From contig JAYKKT010000064.1 of NCBI GenBank assembly GCA_036023115.1, positions 10,925,001 to 10,989,000 on the forward strand: DNA of 64,000 nt, written 5' to 3'. Below, piece by piece: positions 1-11,330 of the stretch. The DNA is from Brasenia schreberi. Lineage: Eukaryota; Streptophyta; Magnoliopsida; Nymphaeales; Cabombaceae. Each line of letters begins with the position of its first letter. Position 1 is the stretch's first letter. The notes under the pieces are model-generated. The model did not search any database and was not told where the DNA came from. It saw nothing but the letters and a program-made list of their open reading frames with translations. Both the position numbers and the translations under genes were made by a program.

Positions 1-3000
1 AGCGGCCTGCTCAACAAAAGCACTAGAGAGGGAGTAGGCCTTTAGCACATGATCAATATGTGTTGCTTACAACTTATTGGGTCTGTGGAAACCTAGAAAA
101 TATAACCAAGATGTGCATCTCGATAAATCAAGAGCAATTAAAGGATATCTAAGTGAATAAGATTGTCATGTGGTGTGTTGATAAGAAGTTTATCTCGCTC
201 AATTCTTTGGTTGCCTATTTTTTTAGTAGAGTGGTCTCTACCATCAAGCTTGTGAGAGGATGGAAGCTCCAAGGCATGAATTTTTTAATGTGTCCCGAGA
301 AATTACCATTGTAGCGTCAAATCTCTCATCTTTGGTCGAACAACAAACATCCCTCTCCTAGCAATTAGTAGGACCCTTGGCCAGCTACAAGGTTGAAGCG
401 ATAAAGGTGAGAGACCCTGAGAAGTACTACTCTCAATCTGTCTCGAGCAACCTTCTCTCCAATGAATATCTCCTTTAGAACATACAAAACTGCAATAGAA
501 AAAAATTATGGGCTCTCGATAGCCTTCTTAATGAGAAATTGGATTGGTTCTTAACCTTGTCTGTGTTTCAAAAAAAAAATTCTTCCAAGTAGAATGTGAG
601 AGATCTGATACATGCCCCCAACATACTGATAGGTGCATGTATTCTACCTGAAGGATAATAATCTCCTTTTGAACACACAAAACTGCAATAAAAAAAATAG
701 GGTTCGGGATAGCCTTCTTAATGAGGAATTGGCTTGGTTCTTAACCTTGTCCGTGTTTCAAAATGTTTTTTCTTCCAAGTAGAATGTGAGGGATATGATA
801 CATGCCCCCAACATACTGATAGGTGCATGTATTCTACCTGAAGGATAATAATACAAATTGTTTCTTCCTTAAGTCAGGCATGGTCAGCCTCACGCTACTA
901 GACATGCACACCATTTAGCCCTTCCCTGAGAAGGCCTTGGGTTTCAAGCTATCGGCCTTCCCTTGACTGCACTTTTCTTTCAACTCAAACAACTTGTCTG
1001 ATAAGGTATTTATTGAAGTGAATGGCTAACAAATAGAAGTGAGTTTGGATGAGCACTTCAGTTTCTTCTTGTATTGCTCCTACAGATTTGTTATATGTCC
1101 TAGTGGCATAGTGATAACCAAAGAATATCGCTTCACTCTATTATGGTATTTAGGGTTTCCTTTCTCATCTTGCCAACAGGAAACAACCGAATACTATCTC
1201 GAGGCCTTTGAATACATCCATCGGCATGAATTCTTTATGGGTAGGGTGCTCCTGAGGTTACAGTCACATATTGGTGTTTTGTCAATCTTTCTCGATTAGT
1301 TGCTCCACCTTGATATTGAATAATCTCATTGTTCCTTGCTGGGCTTCAGTGAGCTCGTGATCAAGAATAAATTGTATGCTCTGAAGTATGTTTTGTCCCT
1401 TGATTGGTCCTAGTTTCTTTCTGCTTGAGAATTGTTGAATGGGTTTGGGCAACATCTTTCAACCGAATAAAGGTTGAGGTCTATTATCCTCAATGCCTAC
1501 CTCAATAATTTGGGCTATTAGGGGATCCTTCACCAAATATATCTTGATATCTCTTCACATTCAAAAGAGTTCATCTGACTCTTTGGCAGTTCGATTAACG
1601 TCAACATGTGTTCCTCGGCCCCATCATCTTTTGGCCACGTTGCAGCAATAACAAGCCATTACTCCTAGTAATACTTTTATTTTCTTGTCTTCATTTTGTT
1701 TTCTCATAGTTCTTTGTACGAACTTGACATGGTGTTTGTACTACTCCTCATCAGGTTCCTACACCGGAGGCAGCAAAAGAGAGGACGATGAGGACTCTAT
1801 TCCATTATCATTGGTATGAACTTGATAGCTTCCCTTAACTCTACCCCTATCGGAGAAACCCGAATAGTTGAGAGGCAACCGACTGTGCTGACTCTCGAGG
1901 TAGAATCTTGCTCAATGATGGAGGTTCATGACATGGTACCCGATACTTAGTTTGCCAATGTCGACCTTCCCACTTTGGTTTCCTTTGGAGAAAATTCTGC
2001 CACCTCAACCAACAATACATCAATCAGAACCTAGTTGTTTCAAATAAAGTTGTGTGTCTAGGTGTGGAGCTTCATGTGGTGATTGTGTGACGATTTCCTG
2101 ATCATGTTTCTCCTAAATAAGTGTGGGCATCTATAGTTACAGGACCTCCAGCAGATACTTTCTCTGAAAGGGAACCTAGGTGGATTGCACAGCTTTGTAT
2201 GATGGTTCTGGAGCAGGTCCCAATGCTAAACTTCCAATAACTAAAGGAACCATTGCTAATAGAGTCGAGAATCCTGTCAACCTGGTTCTACTTCAGGAAG
2301 GGGATGTTCTTGTGACACCAAAACTTGGCTCGGCTGCCTCCCAAGAAACGATTTTCACTACTCCTCAGTGTTCAAACCAGGATGCCTCTCTAATGGGTGT
2401 TTCCACTTCCGAGGCTAAGCCCTCAAGTGATCAAGGTACAAGCAGGCTACGTGGTTCTTTGAGTCCTATGGTCGCAACCGAAGTGCAAGCACCACCATCG
2501 AGTGCATATTATTTTTTATATATATCCTAGTTACTAAGTTTGATCACTCTCCTAGTTTAGTTAAGTCACCTAATGTGATACCCCCTCTAGTGAAAAATAA
2601 AGGAAAGCTTCACATTAGTAAAGAGTGATTTATCAAAACTCCACATTAGTACCCTATGATTCACCTTTTATGTCTTACGTACTTTGATGTTTCAAAAACA
2701 CATCAGTTTAGTACCCTGCTCTTGATGTTATCACTTTGGCATCTGATGTGGTTGACGGAGAAAGTTGGTGAGGCACAATGATTGACGTAGTGCTTACATA
2801 GCATTAATCTTTGATGCAATGTCTAACATGGCGCCAACCTAATATGTCTAACATGATGTTAATGTTTTGACGTAGTGTTAAACCATTAATTTAGTATCCC
2901 AAGGCCCTTTTAGTACCCTATGATATCTTTAAAATCCACATGGTATCTCAAAAATAAATAACTAATATTAAATTAATTATTAATTAATATTTTCATTAAT

Positions 3001-3794
3001 GCCATTAACATAAATTAATAAATAAGAAGACTTCATTGAAATGTTTCATGGCAATATTTAAAATTAATTTGATCCCAAAAGCTATCTTTTCTTAAATATC
3101 ACAAAAGGAATATTTGTACTTTAAATTTTATTTGTCAGCATGCTTCTAGCATGTAAATAAGACTCTTAAATCTAACATTGAGGCTCCAACTACTAGACCA
3201 TATTTATCAGTACCCTAGAAACAAGATATCCTAAGAAATGAAGTTTTCGTTTATGTTTTTGTTGGGTGAAATCCTGTGAGAAAATACCCAATAGTATTTG
3301 CGGTGAAGACACTTTTTGATGTTCAAATTGTGGCAAACTGAACTCGGCTCTACCTTGTTTCTTTAAACGAATCATATTGAATCTTCAACACACACACAAC
3401 CACATCTTTGTGCATATATGTTGAACTTCTAAAATTCCCTTGTCAGTTGTCCAATGTTAACATCAGACATGCATGCTAATGAGATTTCAATAACAATTTC
3501 CCCTCGATCGAAATTCAAGAATAACTACTAGGAAGGCCAAATCCTACACTTGCTTATCGTGAGTTTCGCAATAAAAGGCAACACTGAGTCGTCATGGTAC
3601 TTGTTTGGCCCACGCTAACATTAGCATCCTTCTAAATCTGATAAAACATCTGCATTCGGCTTCCTAACAGCACGCTTTTAGTTAGTTTCTTTTTCTTTAT
3701 CTCTTTCTTTTTTTATTGAGCAAGGTAAACATATCAAGAAAGCGTCGATCATATTAAAGTGGGCAGACTCAATTCCGAGTAGAAACTATATGAT
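1..3794. other. Intergenic, decayed sequence, no supported gene
   Basis: I see no supported gene here. An open frame at 2180-2530 (+, 116 codons) has a Ser/Pro/Thr-rich composition, no domain I recognise, and no partner exon, so I do not call it. The stretch around 2560-2950 contains several echoes of a phrase like 'tagtaccctatgat', which suggests an old repeat. 2950-3200 is very AT-rich. The 193-bp tandem duplication at 469-852 is listed separately. Confidence 0.5.
469..852. repeat. Imperfect tandem duplication, two ~193-bp units
   Basis: Unit 1 runs from about 469 to 661 and unit 2 from about 662 to 852. Both start with tctcctttt/agaac, share 'gatagccttcttaatgag', 'ttggttcttaaccttgtc' and 'cccccaacatactgatag', and end with 'ctacctgaaggataataat'. 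Differences are scattered substitutions and homopolymer-length changes, so the duplication is old. No coding function is visible. Confidence 0.85.
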
Positions 3795-3902
3795 GTGATA
3801 CGTAGAAATATTTCTTTCTCAGGAATTGCTTCCCTGGTTTGGGGCTTGGAACCGAGCGTTTTCCCACTCAAGTGCCACGTCCGCCAACGTTTTGATCACG
3901 TC

Positions 3903-5249
3903 ATGGCACCCAGGCCAAGCAAAGTTGCCCGGACCGACGTCCCTATTCCTTCACATGTCATGGAGACGAGGGCAAAGAAGAGATCCAAAAGCACTGACGT
4001 CATCTCTCTTCCTTCTGATCACCCTGTAGAAAGGTACAACCTAAAGAAGGGAACTGCCATTAGCGACGCCACTCTACCTTGTCATCGAAGCTTGGCAGAG
4101 AAGAGAACCAAAAGAAAGACAGAGAACGGAGCCATAGATGGAGAAAGCGTGGGTCTTCATCATGATGTTGTGTTCGATCACATCCTTCCCAAACTTCCGG
4201 TGAAGCCGCTGCTGAGATTCAGGTTAGTCTGCAGATCGTGGCGTTCCCTTATGGACGCCAACAAGCGTTTCATCGAATTACATCGTCTCCACCCTCAGAG
4301 AAACCGCATGTCCATCACTCCGTTCGGAGGGATGAAAAGCACAGCCACAACCGGAAACGGCGAGATCTTACATTTGGAGTCTTTGATCGAGCCGTTCTCT
4401 GACATTTGCCCCTCCATTGATGGTTTAATCTGCTTGGAGAGATCGAACAACGGGGAAGTTCTCTATCGGGTGATCAATCCATGGACGAGGAAGAAGATCG
4501 ATCTTCCCTCTATGAGGGTCCCCATTATTCAATTCTCCATCTTGGCTCGCGATCCTATGTCGTCTGTATACAAGTTGTTCTTGCTCCATAAGCAGAGTCG
4601 TGGCTACGAATCCATGATCTTCACTCTGGGTGTTAATCAGAACTGGCGAAACCTCGGCACGGTTCCTGTAAATCTGGCCGAGCGATATTTGACGCGGTTT
4701 TCCTTCGCTTGCTTGGTGAATGGAGCTTTCCATTGGTTGTATGAGAGTTTCAGTTATGGTTCGTCGCCCACGAGTTTCTATTCAGATTACATACTCGCAT
4801 TTGATATTAGCAAGGAAAAATTTCGCACGATGGCTTATCCTAAAGTTCCTCAAAGGACAAACGTTTGGTTAGAACGCCAAATTAACATGAGCTTAACTCT
4901 AGCGGGTGGTGTCTTGAATTTTCTTTACTTGGATGTATCTTCTGCAACTATGGGTGTATGGGTGTTGAAGGATTACTCGGCTCAATCTTGGCTCAGACAA
5001 TACAGTTTCTCCTGCGACTCAATGCCGAAGGAAATGATACACCGGCCCTTTCATATCTTTGGAGTAATTCAGGGCAGGGTTATGATGTGGTTTGGCTACT
5101 TTTCCTCGGCAAGAAAGAAGGAGACCCTTTTGATTCACACAAGCGAAATAGAGAGTAGGCCCGGGATTACTGAAAAGAAGACGATGAGATTATATGATTG
5201 CAGTCTAGAGTTTAGGTGTCAAGAATCTCTCCTTTGCTGGGATAATTAG
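3903..5249 (+). CDS. F-box protein (F-box plus F-box-associated domain)
   Basis: Likely the substrate-recognition subunit of an SCF E3 ubiquitin ligase, binding SKP1/ASK through its F-box; the substrate cannot be read from sequence. The frame is open from 3795, but I prefer the Met at 3903 (MAPRPSK...) because the 36 codons before it look like non-coding sequence. That gives 448 residues. A basic, low-complexity N-terminus (KKRSK, EKRTKRK) is followed at about residues 84-130 by the F-box, with the typical hydrophobic and Arg/Trp positions (DHILPKLPVKPLLRFR, then VCRSWRSLM). The rest resembles the F-box-associated region: SIDGLICL, INPWTRKKIDLPSM, FHWLYES, and a late ILAFDISKEKF. It ends ...LLCWDN. 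There is no intron and no internal stop, and GC content is higher than in the flanks. Nearest neighbours are repeats. F-box family membership is firm; the subfamily is not. Confidence 0.85.
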   Translation: MAPRPSKVARTDVPIPSHVMETRAKKRSKSTDVISLPSDHPVERYNLKKGTAISDATLPCHRSLAEKRTKRKTENGAIDGESVGLHHDVVFDHILPKLPVKPLLRFRLVCRSWRSLMDANKRFIELHRLHPQRNRMSITPFGGMKSTATTGNGEILHLESLIEPFSDICPSIDGLICLERSNNGEVLYRVINPWTRKKIDLPSMRVPIIQFSILARDPMSSVYKLFLLHKQSRGYESMIFTLGVNQNWRNLGTVPVNLAERYLTRFSFACLVNGAFHWLYESFSYGSSPTSFYSDYILAFDISKEKFRTMAYPKVPQRTNVWLERQINMSLTLAGGVLNFLYLDVSSATMGVWVLKDYSAQSWLRQYSFSCDSMPKEMIHRPFHIFGVIQGRVMMWFGYFSSARKKETLLIHTSEIESRPGITEKKTMRLYDCSLEFRCQESLLCWDN

Positions 5250-8200
5250 CTTCCAAGTTCAATTTGCTTACACAGTCGGAAGCAGCCTTTCAAAGCGTAG
5301 GCTACAAAAATTTTTGCTAAGATCCTGTATATATATTTAGATGCATCACATTTAGATGTGCTAGAGTCTTGTATATATATATATACATATATAAATAGAT
5401 AGGAAAACGCAAGATCCTGTCCGATAATTTCCTTTCAATGTTAACGCGAACTCTTACATTTAGATGCATAACAGAAATATTTGCAGCAAACATCACTATT
5501 ATACTCATTGTTATGCTTTTCTCTTTCTCCAACTTGCGTTTGACGAGGCTTCGTCGTGACAAATCCTAATGATGGCCATCAACGTCGGACCTAAGAAAAG
5601 TTTTAGGGTAAGGAAAACTCGAAGTTTCAAAATGGACCAATATTTTTAAAGGCACAAATGCGTACCCCTCGTTTCCCGTGGTGATGAAGAATTTTGTGGG
5701 CTTGATATTGAGAGATAAGCAAATGGAGCAAAAGGATAAAAGAGTGCGTTTTCAAACTCGAAGCAAAATAAATTGACCAATATTTTAGTGTATTGGTCAT
5801 ATTTTATGGTACATACGGATACCTATCAAAGGATTTGCGATGTCATACGAAGTTATATTAAGCACTAGAGATGTATCCTCTGACCAAAATGTATACTTCT
5901 CTTAGTTTTCTGAGGTTTGGCTTTAAAGCTGCCTCTTCATATGAATGAGGGAGTTTTGCTCGTTCTCATTGCTTTTGAGTGATTTTAAGCATTTGGGACA
6001 ATCAGATAATATTTTCATGAAAGGCAAATCAACATACTACCTTTCTCATACTTTTGAAGTGTAGCTCGTCATTTTTCTTTGTTTCATCTTTTCAAGTGCT
6101 TGGTTAAGAGTTTTTATGTTCTTTTGCTGATTTCAACTCTTTCTGTAGTTTTTAGTGGGTTTTCCTTGACTTCCGTTCAAATTTAGAATCACTGCACGCC
6201 AAAGAAGCTAACGACACAAGTGCTCTTCTTGATGTGTCGTCTCTGTGATCATACTTCTCTATATGGTTAAGACACCCCATGAAACATCATCCTGCGAGGA
6301 CGAGTTAAAATGTAATGTGAGAATCGGAAGTGCAAAAAGGTGGGGGATGGGGGGCGTGGCGGGGGCAGTACCAAGAAAAGTTTGAAGTCAAGAAAAGGCA
6401 TTTTCTGTTGTATTAATTAAAAGTCAGATTGGGAAACTTTTTCTTTTAGGTGTTACTATATAAACATATACACCCTTATTTTCGTTCGTTCTGAAAATAC
6501 CCTTTTTCTATTTCTTCTCTCATGCAGAACTCTTGCAGCATTCTCTCTGTCAAAGAGAACGTCAGTAGCTCAACAACAAGAGATCGTCTTCGCACGCTCA
6601 ACATTCTCTTGATCTGAGAATGTGTGTTACTCGATCTCATCCAAGAGTGTGCAAATACTCAATCTCATTCATAACTTTCGTGATGGTGATCGTGTGATTG
6701 GTGTTCTTTTAATTTTGTTTTTCATATTGTTGTGTACATAGAGATTGTGGTGCATTTGATTGAACGATTATAAACGAATTGATTGAAATCGAGTTAGCTA
6801 AATTGCATTTGTTCCTGTTTAACCCCTATGCCCGCAATGGTCAGGAAAAAGATGTGGTTGGGGCGCGGTGCTGCACCTGTGATAATATTGTGCAGCCAGA
6901 GCGCGTGACCTTATTTTCTTTCAATCACGCAGTGCAGACGTGGTCCATCGTTTGAGTATATATGTTTGGGCCATGGTACTCGGCTATGTGGGGCACGTCT
7001 AAGCAGAATTTCTTTTCTATGCAGGATGTGAACAACTCACATTTTTTGTTTACTTTTACATATTCATATTTGTAATGAAATATTTGTTTTGGATTTTGTA
7101 GTATGAATAGGTCGAAGAGGTAACTATGTATCTTATTGAGATGGACGAGTAGAATGTCATATTGTTGTGGCATCATCGAAAAGACAAAATGCTTTTTAGT
7201 TAGCATATAATAAAATACCATGACGACAACATAAAGAGGGGCATGTGAAGTTATCGCATGTGATCATCTTATGATGTAGCCATACTTTCAGATGGATTAT
7301 ACCACAACTTCTTTAGGATGCCATGATGAAGTCGGTTTTTGAGAGATGCTTTGTTCCGATGAGTATCCTGTAGAAAGTGACGATTATGTCACTCCTCTAT
7401 CTTAAAGTTTCTCTCTAATTTTGTAAATCATATTGTATATATGATTTGGCAGAAGCAAGTAATTCATTTTATCAATTATAAGTAAAAGATAATAGATATG
7501 TAACTAACAAATATTTTGTATAAATATATAGAGATTGTTAAATTTGTAGCATGCCACACAAGATATATCGCTTTGGTTGAGTAGTAATTTTCACAAGAAG
7601 TAGTAGTACTAGATAGTTGGTAAGATATTGTAAATTGATCTAAGTTATCCTAAGAGGGAGGTATGCTATTTCAAACTTTGGATCAACCATTACTACTTTT
7701 ATCAAGAGATTATAACACAACATTACCAACCTTTATATGTCATAGGGTATATCACTCTTCATGATGTCTATAAGATTTTATGCCTTCCAATGGGTGTACA
7801 CCTTATAGCTTTCACATGTACGATAGAGATGATTGATAAGAGAGATATTATGGTTGAATTGATAGGCTTGGACTATGATTAAGTGCAATTGTAAATGAAG
7901 TCTAAAAGTGTGGAATTTGAGATGCTCTAAGTATGTGCTTAAAGAAGAGAGATCATACTTAAACAAAAGGCACTATTTCTTTTGTTGTATCACATGAGAT
8001 GTGTCATGTACCAAGATATGTCGAGAGATAGGGTACTAGTTTATATCATTCAGTTGTTCGCTTCTTTATTATTGAGGGTTGGCAAGTATACTTAGGGTGT
8101 AGTGATGTTGTCCTACTTTTATAAACAATTATGGAAGGCTTCTTGCATATAGGCACAAGAGAAATGTTGACCTATTTATCTTTAATTTTATACTTTATCC

Positions 8201-8525
8201 TATAAAAATATTCACCCATCTATTACTTTTGTTGTTATGGTATGTTGATGATATCATACGGATGATGAGACATGTGGTTCGAACAATTAAATAATATTTG
8301 TATCTATTGTCATTATGTCATGATGTGATGGCCTCTTTAATGATTGTTGCAAGAAAGTACACAAATTGATGATTGGCTATATGCATGCTCATGATGAATA
8401 ATAGATGTATATATTTAATGTTCTTTCCATTATATGTTGTTGTTTATGTGCTTATGTATTTACGTGAATAAATATGTATTGTACGCAAGTAATTGCATTT
8501 CTTTGTATGGTTTTTTTCTCTCTCC
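5250..8525. other. AT-rich intergenic stretch
   Basis: No supported gene. There is a short (TA)n patch near 5370-5392. A G-rich run lies at about 6340-6366. A TATA-like 'actatataaac' at about 6455-6465 is followed by a CT-rich leader-like region to 6720; it could be an old LTR or promoter, but I found no partner copy or reading frame. Frames between 6925 and 7966 are short and show no domain. Confidence 0.5.
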
Positions 8526-8526
8526 C

Positions 8527-8588
<62 letters not shown>
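8526..8588. repeat. Compound microsatellite (TA)n(TG)n
   Basis: About 26 bases of TA repeat pass directly into about 35 bases of TG repeat. Open frames across it (Tyr-Ile then Cys-Val runs) are artefacts of the repeat. Confidence 0.95.
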
Positions 8589-8589
<1 letters not shown>

Positions 8590-10260
8590 AACAATTGTGG
8601 TACATATTTCAATGTCCCACAAAAAAATTTAAGGAAATAAATAGATTCATTGTACAACTAAGTAAATACATAAAAGATGTAACAATATGAAATATGGAAA
8701 GAAATTTAAGTTATTAATCATCATTCATATTGTATATACATTTTGATTGCATGGTCCTCTTAGTTTAAGATAATATGCAATATGCTCATGAAATGATAAA
8801 TCTCGATCAATAACATTGTTATTTCTATAACACTGCTAAGATGAAATAGATGTCATAAGGAATTCATTCGCCAAATATATCACAAGAAATTCAATACAAG
8901 ATAAGTAATTAAACTCAATACCAAAAGTCAACTAATATATAACAAGTTGACAAACATATTATTACAACCAAAAAATATTGTTGGTTCAACATTGTACATA
9001 CCACATGTGTCATATAGGTGAGGCTATAATTTATCAATAATAGAAGAAATATTGTTGACCATACCCTTGAGAGTTGTACTAATGCAAAATTTCATATCAT
9101 GTTTATGACCCAACCTATGTTAGGCATTGACATTCAATGCTCAAAAGGACACTGAATATCCTCTCAATATGTAATACAATAGAAAACAATGCCAATGCCT
9201 TCATCCTCTATAAAAACAGCTGGAAAATATATATGTGTTGATAGTGTGCAATCTCCCTAAAACACAATATTCATGATTTATGCTACCATTCCTCGCCCTC
9301 TCCTAAAAGGTCTCGAATAACACGGTAGATATACTTACCTTCTTGAAGAAGACTCATTTATTTATCAATATATGGGATCATAAACAAAGGTGCACTATTT
9401 TTGTTGTAGAGTAATCTTTGTTTTTCTTGCATTTAGCAAAAAAAAGACATTATTTTACTATCAAAGAAGAAAAATATGATTAACAAAAAAGAGAGTATGA
9501 AAAAAAATCATATCTTTCAGTAAAATAGTTCAATTTTATTATATAGTAAGAATTATAAAATAGTGACAAGTGACAAGAAAAAGTAGTTCAATTAGTAATA
9601 AAATAAAGGATGACAAATTTTGAGTGAAATAATTAATGAACAATGAGATAGTTATACTTGGTCGGAGAGGTAGTTTAATTAGTATAGATAATATATATAT
9701 ATATATATATATAATAGATAATTAATTTTGCAAAACTAATATAAATTTAAATTTTATGCAGCTTTAATTTTATATTTATCTAAAGTGGGTATTTTTTTCA
9801 TTTTTAAATAATTTAAGAAAAAAATAAAATAAAAAATAAATAAATTGAAGAAAATAAAGAAAAATAATAAATTTTATTTAAAAATTGATCTCATGAGTAC
9901 AGGAAAGCCCATAAGACTGCATAAGTGTATATCAATATGAAAATCAATAAGTATTGTTTCTACACAACTCATGGCATTGATAATTAGATCAAGTGTCTGA
10001 TGTGAGATTCTTCTCTCCATATTTCTTACCATGTCCTATATACAATTTACATAATATATGTTAATTGTTTATTATTTCTCAAATGACTTCTTTGGTTTCG
10101 TGACTTTCAACTCTATCAATGAGATTTCTTAGCATGCCTTAAACACAATTTACGTAATGTATATAACAGTTCGTAACTCCTCAAATGAGATTTTTAGCTA
10201 CTTTTCAACCAATAAAAGGAGCAATCTTTGAAGAGTTTTGAAACTATTTTCTATGTACAA
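8589..10260. other. AT-rich stretch, possible transposon debris
   Basis: No supported gene. It includes a (TA)n run near 9690-9712 and a long A/T-rich zone at 9720-9890. The region 9000-9350 contains fragments that might be old transposon coding sequence, but I could not assign a family. Confidence 0.4.
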
Positions 10261-10261
10261 A

Positions 10262-10278
10262 AGCTCTGATACTAGTTG
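10262..10278 (-). other. Possible LTR-retrotransposon primer binding site (minus strand)
   Basis: Read on the minus strand this is tagtatcagagctttt, one base away from TGGTATCAGAGC, the core that pairs with the 3' end of initiator tRNA-Met in plant LTR elements. Directly beside it, starting at 10279 on the plus strand, is tgttctaggattg. On the minus strand that reads as an LTR end ...CCTAGAACA followed by a two-base spacer. A decayed LTR would then lie above 10279, with internal sequence below 10262. I did not find the second LTR. Confidence 0.4.
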
Positions 10279-10904
10279 TTCTAGGATTGTAATTCCTGTG
10301 AGAATTGATGCAAAATAACTTTGGCATTCCCAACCACATCAAGCTAAAATTTTTTGGTCAATTTTATTTGGTTTTGATTTGTTAAGAATTTGACTTTTTT
10401 TGTATTTCGAGGTTGAAACATATCTGTAACTTTTTCTTATATACTTTTTTTGTCAAGCAACTTTTGGCATCAAAGCTTATTTTCTAGCATATATGGAAAC
10501 TACATTGTTTTTAAGATAACAGTAATTACATCTTAATCTTTTCTTTATTCTATATGATTTTGCAACTTGAAACTTTTGATTTGATTTTAATATTGTATAC
10601 CATGTTTCAGAAGTATTTTTGCAAGTACTTTAAATTGCTCCAAATGTTGCTAAATGACTTTTGAGGCAATTGAAAAATCATCAATATGGTTTACAGTAAA
10701 GTTTTTATGTGATCTAAAAATTTCACCTGTGCTTCTCTGATATTGCAATGGAGCATTGTAATTTGAACGAAATAGCTAGCCATTCATATAGGCATGATAG
10801 TGTTAGAAAGCAGTTTTGTGGACATCTTTTGTAATTTTAATAGTGATAACTACTTTTATACTCAAATTTGAAGATACCTTTCTAAATTCAGTGTTCCTAA
10901 CTCA

Positions 10905-11330
10905 TAATATACTACTAATGAGCATAATTATCACTCAAGAAGGCGACTCTTAATGCCATAACATAGATGCTTAATACTCAAAAGTTACAATCACTTCATG
11001 TGCTACTAAGGAGCACAATTGTCACTCAAATAAGTAGGTTTTAATGACAAAATATGGCTAAAACATACTCAAGAGTTTCAACCACTACATGTGCTACTAA
11101 TGAGCATAATTATAACTTAATAGGTGGTTGTTAATGCTACAAATATAGTTGAAAAATACTCAAGAGTCACAACCACTATATATGCTACTAATGAGCAAAA
11201 TTATCACTTAAGTGACTCTTAATGCCACAAACATGATTGGAAAATGCTAATGAGTTACCATTATATGTGTAACTAATGAATACAATTATTACTTAAGTAA
11301 GTGATTGTTAATGCTACAACATGGCTGCAT
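10905..11330 (+). repeat. Tandem array of five ~91-bp units
   Basis: The anchor 'gagcataattatcactcaag' or a close variant recurs at 10920, 11011, 11102, 11193 and 11278, spaced 91, 91, 91 and 85 bases. Each unit also carries 'actcttaatgc', 'acatggctg' and 'tactcaagagt'. The same unit occurs on the opposite strand at about 16560-16920 inside the inverted repeat. Low-complexity AT-rich, non-coding. Confidence 0.85.

Noticed and set aside
2180..2530. 116-codon frame rich in Ser, Thr and Pro
   Set aside because: No domain, no plausible promoter or partner exon; kept only as an intergenic remark.
7240..9350. Possible PIF/Harbinger or hAT transposase remains
   Set aside because: Only vague similarity to transposase phrases; no catalytic residues or terminal repeats were identified.
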